DNA of 64,000 bases from CAZAMB01 sp964486335 (GCA_964486335.1 CAZAMB010000019.1:12691-76690), one strand, 5' to 3'; counted from the stretch's first letter, positions 1-9,167 are shown. The notes: generated from the letters alone by a model not told the origin. A program made the numbers and translations.

Positions 1-75
1 TGGCGTGCAGACGCGCCGGCTTGGCGAGAGAGTACCATGAGTGATTCCCACGTCTGCGTGAGTGATTATCAATGA
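1..75 (+). CDS. Possible 3' end of an upstream gene or short leader ORF
   Basis: Frame 1 is open from the window edge to a TGA at 73-75, and that stop overlaps the pntAA ATG (72-74) as ATGA. An internal ATG at 37 would give a 12-codon leader peptide. Either reading suggests that translation of the transhydrogenase is coupled to something upstream. There is too little sequence to name a product. Confidence 0.3.
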   Translation, partial: WRADAPAWRESTMSDSHVCVSDYQ

Positions 76-1235
76 AACTCGCGATTCCCAAGGAAGTTCT
101 GGACGGCGAGCGCCGAGTCGCCATTGTTCCCGAATCGGTCAAAAAGCTGGTGAAGGCCGGTCTATCGGTCGCCCTGGAGCGCGATGCCGGATCGACTGCG
201 TTCGCATTGGACGCAGAGTACGTCGAGGCCGGTGCCACGATCGAAGCGGATCTGGCAAAGTTGCTTTGTGATGCGGACATCGTGGTTAAGGTGCAGCCGC
301 CGACCATGCGTTCCGACATTGGCAAACACGAGGCATCGCTCTTGAAGCCCGGCGCGATTCTCCTGGCGATGTTGCGCACCCATCGAAACCATGACGTGGT
401 TCGAATGTTGATGGATGGAAAAGTCGCGGCGTTCTCGATGGATGCGGTGCCGAGGATCACGCGAGCACAATCGATGGACGTGCTGTCGTCCCAGGCGACG
501 ATCGCCGGATACAAGGCGGTGCTGATCGCTTCCAATGAAATCGGGAAGATGTTTCCGATGCTGATGACGGCGGCGGGAACCATCCTGGCGGCCAAGGTGC
601 TGGTGATCGGCGCCGGCGTCGCAGGATTGCAGGCGATTGCCACCGCTCGGCGACTGGGCGCCAATGTCGAGGCGTTCGATACGAGGCCGGTGGTGAAGGA
701 GCAAGTGCAGAGTCTCGGCGCGCGGTTTGTTGAGGTGCCGACGACGGGCGAAGATGCGCAGGATGCCGGAGGGTACGCCAAAAAACTCTCCGACGAATAC
801 TACAAACGGCAAGGCGAAGTGATGGCCAAGCACGTCGCGGCGGCTGACGTGGTGATAACCACGGCGCTGATCGGTGGAACTGTAGCGCCCAAGCTGATCA
901 CCGAGGAGATGGTGAAGGCGATGCGTCCGGGTTCGGTCATCGTGGACCTGGCGGCGGAAGGCGGAGGAAACTGCCATCTGACGGAACCGGGCAAAACAGT
1001 TTTTAAGCACGGCGTGACGATCTGCGGTCCGGCGAATCTTCCATCGGAAATGCCCATTCACGCCAGCCAGATGTACTCACGCAATCTGACGACGTTTCTG
1101 TTGGAGTTCTACAAGAACGGCGCGTTCAATCTCGACCTGAACGACGAAATCATCAAAGGCGCGATCATCACGCACAACGGTGAAGTGCTTCACGCGGCCA
1201 CGCGCGAGGCGATGCAGAAAGGAGCGGCAACGTGA
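72..1235 (+). CDS. pntA: NAD(P) transhydrogenase subunit alpha, part 1 (NAD-binding domain I)
   Basis: This is the soluble NAD(H)-binding domain of the proton-translocating transhydrogenase, which exchanges hydride between NADH and NADP+ using the membrane proton gradient. The 387 residues match the alanine dehydrogenase/PNT fold. The family signature RAQSMDVLSSQATIAGY lies at about residues 130-146, and the Rossmann loop GAGVAGLQ at about 179-186. It lacks the membrane segments found at the end of E. coli PntA, because those are encoded by the next gene (the split, three-subunit form). Its TGA overlaps the GTG start of the next gene. Confidence 0.95.
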   Translation: MKLAIPKEVLDGERRVAIVPESVKKLVKAGLSVALERDAGSTAFALDAEYVEAGATIEADLAKLLCDADIVVKVQPPTMRSDIGKHEASLLKPGAILLAMLRTHRNHDVVRMLMDGKVAAFSMDAVPRITRAQSMDVLSSQATIAGYKAVLIASNEIGKMFPMLMTAAGTILAAKVLVIGAGVAGLQAIATARRLGANVEAFDTRPVVKEQVQSLGARFVEVPTTGEDAQDAGGYAKKLSDEYYKRQGEVMAKHVAAADVVITTALIGGTVAPKLITEEMVKAMRPGSVIVDLAAEGGGNCHLTEPGKTVFKHGVTICGPANLPSEMPIHASQMYSRNLTTFLLEFYKNGAFNLDLNDEIIKGAIITHNGEVLHAATREAMQKGAAT

Positions 1236-1531
1236 TCCTCGCGGAGTCTTCCGTCCTGGAGTTGTTTCTCAACAACTTTGCCGTATTCGTGCTTGCGATG
1301 TTTCTGGGTATGGAACTGATCTCCAAGGTTCCGCCCATTCTGCATACGCCGCTGACGTCGGGATCGAACGCGATTTCAGGCATTACCATTGTTGGATCGC
1401 TCGTGATCGCGGGCAGCGAACCGACCATGGCCAAAGTCTTGGGATTCCTCGCCGTCGTCTGCGCCATGGTCAATGTGGTCGGCGGCTATATGGTCACCGA
1501 CCGCATGTTGAAGATGTTCAAGAAAAAATAG
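1232..1531 (+). CDS. pntAB: NAD(P) transhydrogenase subunit alpha, part 2 (membrane domain)
   Basis: This 99-residue membrane protein supplies the part of domain II that is fused to the end of PntA in E. coli. Three hydrophobic segments are visible, with the family stretch ending in PPILHTPLTSGSNAISG near residues 35-51. It starts at a GTG that overlaps the upstream stop as GTGA, indicating translational coupling. It should assemble with the neighbouring subunits in the inner membrane to form the proton channel. Confidence 0.93.
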   Translation: MILAESSVLELFLNNFAVFVLAMFLGMELISKVPPILHTPLTSGSNAISGITIVGSLVIAGSEPTMAKVLGFLAVVCAMVNVVGGYMVTDRMLKMFKKK

Positions 1532-1546
1532 CCCGGATTTCATGCT

Positions 1547-3043
1547 ATGTCTGACTACGCGCAGTCATTGATTGATTCCATGTTTCGCGGCCCGACGTTT
1601 GTCGCCGTGTCCTTTGGATTGCATCCGGAGGTGCGGGCGCTGATCGAGAATCTCATCTACCTGGTTGCAGCGGCCTGTTTCATTTTCGGACTCAAGTGGC
1701 TGTCGCATCCGCGAACGGCACGTCGCGGGAATTTGACATCGGCACTCGGAATGTTGCTTGCGATCGCCGTCACGCTGTTGGACAAGCACATCGTTTCATT
1801 CTGGGTCATTCTTGCGGGCGTTGTCGTCGGTTCGGCGATCGGTGCGATCATGGCGATTCGCGTGCAAATGACGTCGATGCCGCAAATGGTCGGTTTCTTG
1901 AACGGATCGGGCGGATTGGCGTCGGCAATCGTAGCGTTCGCGGAGTTTCTGAAACTCCCTGAAAGTCCGCGAACCGACACCGTCATTACAATTGGCCTCA
2001 GCGTGCTGATCGGCATGGTAACGTTCACGGGCAGCATGATTGCCTTTGGGAAGCTCGAGGGCTGGAAAGTCAAGGGGGTTTCGCTCAGCAAACCGATTGT
2101 TTTTCCGATGCAGCACCTCATCAACATGGGGCTGGGGCTGGTCGTTGTGATCCTCGGCGTCATGGTGACGCGGGATCCGACCGGAGGAGCCGCATTCGCC
2201 ATGGTGATCGTGATCCTGGCCATCGCCGCCGTTTTGGGCGTGCTGCTGGTGATTCCGATCGGCGGCGCGGACATGCCCGTCGTGATCTGCCTTCTTAACT
2301 CCTATTCCGGCCTCGCGGCTATGTGTACGGGGTTCGTGCTCGACAACAAGGCCCTGATCATCACCGGCTCGCTCGTCGGCGCGTCGGGGATCATCCTCAC
2401 GATGATCATGTGCAAGGCCATGAATCGTTCGCTGCTCAACGTGGTGGCGGGCGGGTTCGGCACGGGCGACACGGGGCCCGGCGCGGTCCCCGGCGCGGAT
2501 GGCGCTCCGGTCACGGTTCGGCGCATGGACGCCGAAGAAGCGGCCATGGTGCTGGAAAGCGCCAACAGCGTGATCGTCGTTCCGGGGTACGGTATGGCTG
2601 TCGCGCAGGCGCAGCATATCGTGGCCGAAATGTCGGCGGTGCTCACGAAGATGGGTGCGAATGTTCGCTTCGCGATTCACCCCGTCGCGGGTCGAATGCC
2701 CGGTCACATGAACATCCTGCTGGCTGAGGCCAACGTACCCTATGAACAACTCAGCGATCTGGCGATCAATCCTGAGTTCGAACAATGCGACGTTGCGCTG
2801 GTTATTGGGGCGAACGACGTGGTGAACCCGACCGCCCGACACAACAAGAGCAGTCCGATCTATGGAATGCCCATCCTCGACGCGGACAAGGCCCGCACAG
2901 TGATGGTCTGCAAGCGAAGCCTGAACCCCGGTTTCGCGGGCATCGAGAACGAACTCTTCACCAAGGACAACTGCGTCATGCTCTTCGGAGACGCGAAGGC
3001 CATGATCACGGCCATCGTGACCGCGCTGAAGGAATCGCATTAA
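1547..3043 (+). CDS. pntB: NAD(P) transhydrogenase subunit beta
   Basis: This subunit carries the remaining membrane helices (roughly residues 30-275) and the NADP(H)-binding domain III. The NADP-site motif GYGMAVAQAQ is near residue 348, and KRSLNPGFAG lies near the C-terminus, as expected for domain III. At 498 residues it is a little longer than E. coli PntB (462), mainly at the N-terminus. It follows pntAB by 15 bases in the same operon. The complex would balance NADH and NADPH for biosynthesis. Confidence 0.95.
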   Translation: MSDYAQSLIDSMFRGPTFVAVSFGLHPEVRALIENLIYLVAAACFIFGLKWLSHPRTARRGNLTSALGMLLAIAVTLLDKHIVSFWVILAGVVVGSAIGAIMAIRVQMTSMPQMVGFLNGSGGLASAIVAFAEFLKLPESPRTDTVITIGLSVLIGMVTFTGSMIAFGKLEGWKVKGVSLSKPIVFPMQHLINMGLGLVVVILGVMVTRDPTGGAAFAMVIVILAIAAVLGVLLVIPIGGADMPVVICLLNSYSGLAAMCTGFVLDNKALIITGSLVGASGIILTMIMCKAMNRSLLNVVAGGFGTGDTGPGAVPGADGAPVTVRRMDAEEAAMVLESANSVIVVPGYGMAVAQAQHIVAEMSAVLTKMGANVRFAIHPVAGRMPGHMNILLAEANVPYEQLSDLAINPEFEQCDVALVIGANDVVNPTARHNKSSPIYGMPILDADKARTVMVCKRSLNPGFAGIENELFTKDNCVMLFGDAKAMITAIVTALKESH

Positions 3044-3071
3044 CCCGGAAAAAGAACCCTCGCCCGGATGG

Positions 3072-3797
3072 TTAGCGTGATCGCCGACTTCGCAGCACGC
3101 GTTCCTGAATGGCCAGCAGTTCCCGGATGCCGCGCTGGGCGAGATTCAGAAGCTTGTCCAATTCGTCCCGAGTAAATGTCGCCTCTTCGCCCGTGCCCTG
3201 GACTTCGATAAACCGCCCGGACGCCGTCATCACGACGTTCATGTCCACGTCGGCCTCAACGTCTTCCCGGTAATCGAGATCAAGCAGCATCCGACCTGCT
3301 ACTTTCCCGACACTGACGGCGGCGACGGCCTCTCGAATTGGGGTTCCAGAAAGCAGTTTGTTTTTTCGAGCGTACGTCACGGCGTCGCAGAGGGCGATGT
3401 AGGCGCCAGTGATACTGGCGGTGCGAGTTCCGCCGTCGGCCTGAAGGACGTCACAATCCACGAGAATGGAATTCTCGCCGAGTAAGTCCAGATCGACTAC
3501 AGAACGGAGCGACCGCCCGATGAGCCGCTGAATCTCCTGAGTGCGTCCGTCGATCGAGGTTCGATTCCTTCTCCGACGCTCGTTGGTCGCGGCGGGAAGC
3601 ATGTCGTATTCGGCCGTCACCCAGCCGCTGCCTCGTCCCTTTTTCCAGTCGGGCACGCCGCTTGACCAACTGGCGGTACACAGCACGACCGTTTGGCCGG
3701 ACTGAATGAGTACGGATCCGGCGGGGTTCTCCGTGTAGCCACGGGTCATTCGGACCGGCCGCAGTTGTGTTGGTTTGCGCGAATTCCTTCGGGGCAA
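3072..3797 (-). CDS. rph: Ribonuclease PH
   Basis: This is a phosphorolytic 3'-5' exoribonuclease that trims tRNA 3' ends. The 241 residues cover the whole family fold: an N-terminal RPVRMTRGY, a central TSIDGRTQEIQRLIGRSLR with the phosphate-binding arginines, and DCDVLQADGGTRTASITGAY. The start is TTG at 3797, supported by an AAGGAG Shine-Dalgarno sequence at 3810-3805, seven bases upstream. It is convergent with pntB (28-base gap) and is the last gene of a thiL-tsaE-rph run, 63 bases after tsaE. Confidence 0.95.
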   Translation of the reverse strand: MPRRNSRKPTQLRPVRMTRGYTENPAGSVLIQSGQTVVLCTASWSSGVPDWKKGRGSGWVTAEYDMLPAATNERRRRNRTSIDGRTQEIQRLIGRSLRSVVDLDLLGENSILVDCDVLQADGGTRTASITGAYIALCDAVTYARKNKLLSGTPIREAVAAVSVGKVAGRMLLDLDYREDVEADVDMNVVMTASGRFIEVQGTGEEATFTRDELDKLLNLAQRGIRELLAIQERVLRSRRSR

Positions 3798-3860
3798 GTC
3801 GCTGCTCCTTTCGGCACGTTCCCGTTCGATGAACCAAGTCCTGGTAATGGACGCGCGACG

Positions 3861-4367
3861 TTATGAGCGACTCGGACCGTTGTCAACGGAATCTGGAATC
3901 GCGTCGAATACAACGCGGGACAAATCTCCGAGAGCGTGCAATCGGAACGACCGCGATGTCGAATGGATCGGTTCAATTGTGATCCAAAGGGCATCCGGCG
4001 GGATCATGTCGGTCACGCGGTCGGCCCATTCAACCACGACGCCTGAATCGTGCCGGATCATTTCATCAAATCCGAGCAGCGAGAAATCCTTCGAGCCGGT
4101 TAATCGGTAGGCGTCGAGATGATACAGCGCGAGTCGGCCGGAGTACTCTTGAACAAGGCTAAACGTCGGACTCGTGACTTCACAAACGCTTCCTTTGGCA
4201 TTGCCGGTCGCAATGCCCTTGACCAACTGAGTTTTTCCAGCACCCAGGGGACCGACAAGGGCTATGACCAGTCCGCCCGGCATGGAATGCCCGATGTCCG
4301 CGCCGATGAAAAGGGTCGCTTCCGGAGAATCGGATCGAAAGGTGGCTTCCCTTTCCCCTGTCGTCAA
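3861..4367 (-). CDS. tsaE: tRNA threonylcarbamoyladenosine biosynthesis ATPase TsaE
   Basis: TsaE is the small ATPase that drives TsaB/TsaD in forming t6A37 on ANN-decoding tRNAs. The P-loop GPLGAGKTQLVKGIA lies near residues 38-52, followed by the family features SPTFSLVQEY and VVVEWADR. The 168 residues include a short C-terminal extension relative to common 140-160-residue homologs. Its ATG overlaps the thiL stop as ATGA, so the two are probably co-translated. TsaB, TsaC and TsaD are not in this window. Confidence 0.92.
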   Translation of the reverse strand: MTTGEREATFRSDSPEATLFIGADIGHSMPGGLVIALVGPLGAGKTQLVKGIATGNAKGSVCEVTSPTFSLVQEYSGRLALYHLDAYRLTGSKDFSLLGFDEMIRHDSGVVVEWADRVTDMIPPDALWITIEPIHSTSRSFRLHALGDLSRVVFDAIPDSVDNGPSRS

Positions 4368-5281
4368 TGAACGTATCCTCGAACCGCGAGCGGTGATCGT
4401 TGGCCATCGGCCTGATTCAGAAATAACCCCGAGTCGATGATGTATCCGAGGGGCCAGAGAGTCAACCCGTTGACGTCAGCACTGTCCGAAACCACCAGAA
4501 GAAGCTCATAATCCTCGCCGTCGCCGAGCACGTGATCCGTGACGCTCACTCCATCGGATTGAGAAGCTCGACGCGCATCATCGCTCGCAACATTGAGCAG
4601 AAGGCGTTCGTCGAGAACTGCCCCGACGCTGGATGCTTCACAAATACGGGATAAGTCCAGTGAAAGGCCGTCGCTGATGTCAATCATGGCGTGCAGGCTG
4701 CCGCCGAGTCGTTCCGCCAGGACCCTCGCTTCTTCGATCCTCGGCCTAAACGTCATGTGATGGTTCAGAATGCTTCCGCCCAGTCTGCCGGTGACAAAAA
4801 TCCTATCATTGACTTCCGCACCGCTGCGCGTGATGCAGTTCAAATCGTCAAAGGGTTCGGCGATGACCGTAATGTCGATGGCGAGTGATTGATTCCATCT
4901 CGCGAGATCGCCGCCCACAAGGGTGACGCGAAACTCTCCTGCGGCACAGATGATCCCCTCAAGCACCGCTTTCGCCCGGTCAGTTGACATTGACGAAGGC
5001 AAGGCCAGCGAAGCGACAATTGCCCTGGGCCGGGCGGCCATGGCCGCGCAGTCGCTCAGGCATCGGGCGACGGCCTTTCGTCCGATCGCGCTTGCCTCAT
5101 CCTGCGTGGAATCAAAGTGAACGCCGTCGAGGAGCAAGTCAGAAGCAATGAGCGTTTCACTCGCGGGCGTGGCAACGGCGGCCATATCGTCGCCGATTCC
5201 CAAACGCACACCGGAACCGGGACACGATCGCTGTTTCAGCCAACGGATCAGCTCGAGCTCGTCACCAGCCATCGAAACCAT
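4364..5281 (-). CDS. thiL: Thiamine-monophosphate kinase
   Basis: ThiL phosphorylates thiamine monophosphate to the cofactor thiamine diphosphate. The GIGDD metal/ATP-binding motif lies about 25 residues from the start, and GGDLARW and DISDGLSLDLSR further on are typical of the AIR-synthase-like fold. The frame stays open upstream to a GTG at 5404, but that start lies inside a terminator-like hairpin (5395-5431) and would add 41 atypical residues. I therefore place the start at ATG 5281, with ATG 5272 as an alternative. It is the first gene of the thiL-tsaE-rph group. I see no TPP riboswitch upstream. Confidence 0.9.
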   Translation of the reverse strand: MVSMAGDELELIRWLKQRSCPGSGVRLGIGDDMAAVATPASETLIASDLLLDGVHFDSTQDEASAIGRKAVARCLSDCAAMAARPRAIVASLALPSSMSTDRAKAVLEGIICAAGEFRVTLVGGDLARWNQSLAIDITVIAEPFDDLNCITRSGAEVNDRIFVTGRLGGSILNHHMTFRPRIEEARVLAERLGGSLHAMIDISDGLSLDLSRICEASSVGAVLDERLLLNVASDDARRASQSDGVSVTDHVLGDGEDYELLLVVSDSADVNGLTLWPLGYIIDSGLFLNQADGQRSPLAVRGYVH

Positions 5282-5385
5282 CGTACCAATTGCTCGTTCA
5301 CTCGCCAGCCAATCCGCTCTGCGTGACCAGAAACGCGGAGTCTGACGGAGATGCGGCGTTGCCAGGACTTTCGAAGACTGATCCG

Positions 5386-5431
5386 AAAAAGAGTCCCCCT
5401 GCACGCTCCGACGAGCGGTGCGTACAGGGGG
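5386..5431 (-). terminator. Rho-independent terminator after the zinc-finger gene
   Basis: On the minus strand a strong hairpin lies about 75 bases past the zinc-finger stop. The outer arms are CCCCCT and AGGGGG (5395-5400 and 5426-5431), the inner arms GCACGCTC and GAGCGGTGC (one bulge), and the loop CGAC. Four bases after the stem a T5 run follows (complement of 5390-5386). It separates the zinc-finger gene from thiL. Confidence 0.7.
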
Positions 5432-5504
5432 TCAAAGGTCACATCAGCCTATCGTTCGCTTTCGTGTCCTGAATTACGCCAGATCGTCCGGGAGGCTTCC
5501 TTGG

Positions 5505-6053
5505 TCACGCCTGATACAAGCCGCGTCCCACTTTCTTCACAGAATCAATCGTTGGAAGCGCATTGCTTACGGCCTTGGTGAGGTTTGCAGAAGTGGTGTT
5601 GTAGCCCGCCTTGATGACCGCGTCGGCGATTTCCTGCGGAGAAAGCGCCTTGGCGCGCTGGCGAAGCGTCTTGACGATCATGTCTTTCAATGATCCCGAG
5701 CGTCCACCGCCCGGAGGTCGCCCCCGCCGTCCCGTGCCGGCGCGCATCACCGACATGCCCCCCATCACGCCCATCGCGTTCTCAATGCCGGCGATTTGAC
5801 TGTCAAGGTGCGAACGCTGCATCAGCAGCGATTCTCGATAGGACGCCATTTCCTTGAGTACGCGCGAGGCGTCTCCCGAACCGATGGAAACTGAAAGCTG
5901 CGCCGAACGACCGGATCCTCGTCCGACCTTGCCGCCCTTGGCTTTCTTCCGAACACCACCAGCTCCGTGAATCGTGTTGTTATGACGAGCGAGATGCGCC
6001 GCCATTGAAAACGCACGGTCACATTTTGTACATTTGAAGGAACTCTTGGCCAT
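5505..6053 (-). CDS. C2H2 zinc finger / AT-hook / winged-helix DNA-binding protein
   Basis: This 182-residue protein looks like a eukaryote-style DNA-binding architecture. A single classical C2H2 finger has C8, C11, H24 and H29 (C-x2-C-x12-H-x4-H, with F15 and L21 in place). A Gly/Lys-rich linker leads to a predicted coiled coil (about 65-95), an AT-hook core GRRGRPPGG (about 108-116) and a C-terminal HARE-HTH-like winged helix (about 121-182, starting SLKDMIVKTLRQR). The start ATG 6053 has AAGGAG at 6068-6063 with nine bases spacing; an upstream ATG (6086) has none. From memory, similar proteins occur across Planctomycetota. A nucleoid or regulatory role is inference. Confidence 0.8.
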   Translation of the reverse strand: MAKSSFKCTKCDRAFSMAAHLARHNNTIHGAGGVRKKAKGGKVGRGSGRSAQLSVSIGSGDASRVLKEMASYRESLLMQRSHLDSQIAGIENAMGVMGGMSVMRAGTGRRGRPPGGGRSGSLKDMIVKTLRQRAKALSPQEIADAVIKAGYNTTSANLTKAVSNALPTIDSVKKVGRGLYQA

Positions 6054-6481
6054 TTCGTTTTTCTCCTTGTGTTTGGCAAAGAACAATACTCGAAATTACT
6101 CGATGCATCAGAAATGGGCAAGCGAAACAGAAAACAAATCTAATCATCCTAACTGATAACATAACTTAGACACATTCCCCTCGCCGAAAGCGCCTTTCCT
6201 GTCAACGGAGAACTCGCCTTACAATCCAATGCCAAGCTGCACAGTCGGCAATGGTAACTATGAAATGATTCCTAAGAATGCGGATAAAATTTATTCACAC
6301 TTGGTTCGCGTTCGGAAGTTCACCGAAAACCACCGCTGCCATTGAAACGACGCGCCCAGGAGAGTTTTGTTCATTAAATCAAGAGCAAACGGTTTGCCGT
6401 GTTTTTTGACTTTCTCTGCAACAATTATTCAAGCCTGTTCACACAAAAACATGCAAGCGCCACTGCAACGCTCGTCGATTC
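6054..6481. other. AT-richer intergenic region between rnr and the zinc-finger gene
   Basis: This stretch of about 430 bases is visibly more AT-rich than its surroundings. It holds the upstream region of the zinc-finger gene and the downstream region of rnr. A TTGACA on the minus strand (6205-6200) has no good -10 at normal spacing. A small hairpin, GCAAA-CGG-TTTGC (6385-6397), is followed on the plus strand by T6 (6402-6407), although no plus-strand gene ends here. I see no gene in it. Confidence 0.5.
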
Positions 6482-8764
6482 TCAGCCGCGACGACGCTTC
6501 TTTTTTATTGTTCTACTTCTACTCCGAGGACCTCTGCTTCCATCGTTGCGAATCGAATGGCGTGACCGGCCGGGCCTTCTCTTTTTTGGCAATGCCAATG
6601 GCCTCGAATCTCCCTTTTGGCAAACGGCGTTCGATCCAGAAATCACCAGATTGAGTTGGCGTTTTGGTATATTTATTTCGGAAATGACGACGGCCACCCT
6701 ATCGCCAATGCGAAACTCCTTACCAGTTCGCTCACCGAATAAACATCCACGTTCAACGTCCGGTTCCCATCGATCATTGCCCAAACTCTCAAAACGAACC
6801 AATCCATCTATCAGATAGTATCCCAATTGAACAAACAGTCCTGCTTGGGATATTCCTGATATGACACCCTGGAACTTCTCTCCCATTCGGCCCTGCAACA
6901 GGCGAAGAATGAATACGAGCTTCAATTCTCGCTCTGCCGCTTCTGCGCGGCGCTCCATTGCGCTACAATGATCACCCAATGCCGCCAATTCGGATTCTGA
7001 TGGACATGCCTTGGCGGGCGATGGCCCCCCGTTCCGAACGCTCATTAAAGAGTCAAGCAGACGGTGGATGATCAGGTCCGGGTATCGGCGGATCGGCGAT
7101 GTGAAATGGCAGTAGTTCTCACTGGCGAGCGCAAAATGGCCGACTTTCGCAGGAGCGTATTTCGCCTGTTGCATCGAACGCAAGACCGCGAGATTGACCG
7201 CAAAGGTCTCGGGACTTTCGCGAACTGTTTCGAGCAGTTGTTGCAGATCCTTTCGGCTTGCCCTCTTAGGAAGTTGTTGCCCGAGCGATTTCACGAGGCG
7301 AAGCAGTGCATCGCGCCGCAGGGCGTCCGGCTCTTCGTGAATTCGCCGCAGGAACGGAATCTGATTCTCAGAAAGCAATCGAGCGACAGCTTCATTGGCT
7401 TCCACCATGAACATCTCGATGATGGTATGAGAAAAGCTCGTATCGGCAGCGGCGACATCGGTCGCTTGTCCGCTGTCATCGAGGATGAGCTCCACTTCTG
7501 GGAGGCAAAGCGCGAGCATTCCCTCTTCGCGACGTCGTGACTGGATCGCGCGGGCCAGCGTCTCCATCTCCTTCAGCAAGCGGACCACCCGGGGATCGAG
7601 CCGGCCCGGTCGTCGTTCAAGGACGGCCGTCGCTTGGCGATAAGTCAAGCGCTTCGTGGACCTGATCAGCGAGTTGGCAAACCGCGTTGAGCAGACGCGA
7701 CCCTGGTGATCGTAAGTAATGAACGCGGTCTTCGTAAGTCGTAACTGATGTTCCTGTAGCGAGCAGACGCCGTTGGACAGAACTTCGGGCAGCATGGGAA
7801 TCACGATACCGGGAAGGTACACACTGTTGCCTCGTTCACGAGCTTCCACGTCGAGTGGACTTCCTTCGCCGACAAAGTGTGCCACATCCGCGATGTGAAC
7901 CCCCAATTCGATTTGCCCGTCGGCGATTTGTTCAAGTGAAATCGCGTCGTCAAAATCTCTTGCATCATCAGGATCGATCGTAATCACCGTCAGCGTGCTT
8001 AAATCGACTCGACCCGCTGTATCGCGTTTGACATCGAAGTCCGTCGCCGCGGATCGCGCCGCTTCCATGACGGCGTTGGGAAAGTCGCCGGGGAGTTGAT
8101 ACTGTTCGATGACGCTCAGGGCATCGACTCCGGGTTCCCCTTCCGGGCCGAGCCGTTTGACAATCACCCCTCGCGCCGGCTTTCGATCTGTAGGAAACTC
8201 GATGATCTCAACGACGATGCGATCGCCGCAGCGAGCCCGTTTCGCACCGGGATCATCGATCTGCACGGGCGAATGGGAAGTGGAACCATCGGGTACGACA
8301 ATCCATCGCGACGCCTGTTTCTGAAGAACACCGACGAATCGGTTCAGCCCGCGCTCTGCGATGGTCACGACTCGCCCTTCATAGAGCATCTTCCCGCCGC
8401 GTTTTCCACGCTTTCGGATTTCCACCTCGACCCGATCTCCGGTCATGGCGCCGCGCGTGCCGCTCGCAGAAACATAAATATCTCCATTCGCATAGGGAAC
8501 ATCGGACGTGACGAAACCGAAACCGCGGGGATGGGCTCGAAAAGTGCCGAAGCACCGACGGGGCGGCTCAGGAAGACGAATGGTTTTCCGAGGGCCGACG
8601 ACGAGGCGACCGGCCCGCAACAGCGCCTCATAGGCATCATGGAGTTCGTTTTGATCGCCTTCTTCGACGCCGAGTCGCTCCGCGAGCTCGTCCAATGCGA
8701 CCGGTTGATACCCTTTCGCCTGCACCAGTTTGAGGATACGCTCGGCAAATGCGTCGGACGGCAT
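6482..8764 (-). CDS. rnr: Ribonuclease R (RNase II/VacB family)
   Basis: This is a processive 3'-5' exoribonuclease able to degrade structured RNA. Domain order is an N-terminal winged helix (about 1-60), cold-shock domains (about 70-225), the RNB catalytic domain with the metal-binding Asp cluster DPDDARDFDD at 264-273, and an S1 domain near 625-705. A strongly basic tail ending IKKKRRRG follows, as in other RNase R proteins. The 760 residues fit the family. The ATG at 8764 has GGGAG about eight bases upstream. It is divergent from the YlbF-family gene. Confidence 0.96.
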   Translation of the reverse strand: MPSDAFAERILKLVQAKGYQPVALDELAERLGVEEGDQNELHDAYEALLRAGRLVVGPRKTIRLPEPPRRCFGTFRAHPRGFGFVTSDVPYANGDIYVSASGTRGAMTGDRVEVEIRKRGKRGGKMLYEGRVVTIAERGLNRFVGVLQKQASRWIVVPDGSTSHSPVQIDDPGAKRARCGDRIVVEIIEFPTDRKPARGVIVKRLGPEGEPGVDALSVIEQYQLPGDFPNAVMEAARSAATDFDVKRDTAGRVDLSTLTVITIDPDDARDFDDAISLEQIADGQIELGVHIADVAHFVGEGSPLDVEARERGNSVYLPGIVIPMLPEVLSNGVCSLQEHQLRLTKTAFITYDHQGRVCSTRFANSLIRSTKRLTYRQATAVLERRPGRLDPRVVRLLKEMETLARAIQSRRREEGMLALCLPEVELILDDSGQATDVAAADTSFSHTIIEMFMVEANEAVARLLSENQIPFLRRIHEEPDALRRDALLRLVKSLGQQLPKRASRKDLQQLLETVRESPETFAVNLAVLRSMQQAKYAPAKVGHFALASENYCHFTSPIRRYPDLIIHRLLDSLMSVRNGGPSPAKACPSESELAALGDHCSAMERRAEAAERELKLVFILRLLQGRMGEKFQGVISGISQAGLFVQLGYYLIDGLVRFESLGNDRWEPDVERGCLFGERTGKEFRIGDRVAVVISEINIPKRQLNLVISGSNAVCQKGDSRPLALPKKRRPGRSRHSIRNDGSRGPRSRSRTIKKKRRRG

Positions 8765-8831
8765 TCAATGACTCCCGAAGTCCGACGAAACGTGATCAAC
8801 AAGTATGGATGAACAGGAAGGTGACGCCGCC

Positions 8832-9167
8832 ATGGACGAGATTCTAGAACTGGCCGGGAAACTCGGCAAACGAATCGCCGAGGATGGGCGAGCAATGCAG
8901 ATGATGTCGGCCAGGGACGCGATGGAAAAGAGCCTTTCCGATCGACAGCTCCTGAGTGAGTATGAAGACCACCAGCAGAAGCTGTATGAGCTGGAGTCCG
9001 CTGGAAAGCCCATAGAGCCCGATGACAAGCGAAAACTGGCTGCCTTGCACGCCAAGGTCGTTGGCAGCCCCGTCATCAAGCAATTACTCAAAGCCCAGGC
9101 CGATTTTCTGGAATTGATGAACGCGGTTTCACAACGGATTGAGCACGAGGCGCTCGGAGGAACCTAG
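8832..9167 (+). CDS. YlbF/YmcA family protein
   Basis: A small, almost entirely alpha-helical protein of 111 residues matching the YlbF/YmcA (Com_YlbF) family. In Bacillus, members of this family form the Y-complex that helps RNase Y process mRNA. Helical blocks run MDEILELAGKLGKRIAEDG and then KLAALHAKVVGSPVIKQLL. I chose ATG 8832 because AGGAAGG lies ten bases upstream; ATG 8805 in the same frame has no Shine-Dalgarno sequence. It is divergent from rnr, an RNA-decay neighbour that may be meaningful. Its last 39 bases overlap the end of the convergent glycosyltransferase gene. Confidence 0.8.
   Translation: MDEILELAGKLGKRIAEDGRAMQMMSARDAMEKSLSDRQLLSEYEDHQQKLYELESAGKPIEPDDKRKLAALHAKVVGSPVIKQLLKAQADFLELMNAVSQRIEHEALGGT

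Noticed and set aside
1796..3040. 414-codon minus-strand ORF across pntB
   Set aside because: It is extremely His/Arg/Asp-rich, as expected for the antisense of a membrane protein gene; pntB is certain.
3557..3572. tRNA T-arm-like GGTTCGATTCC
   Set aside because: It lies within the certain rph coding region and no matching acceptor or anticodon arms surround it.
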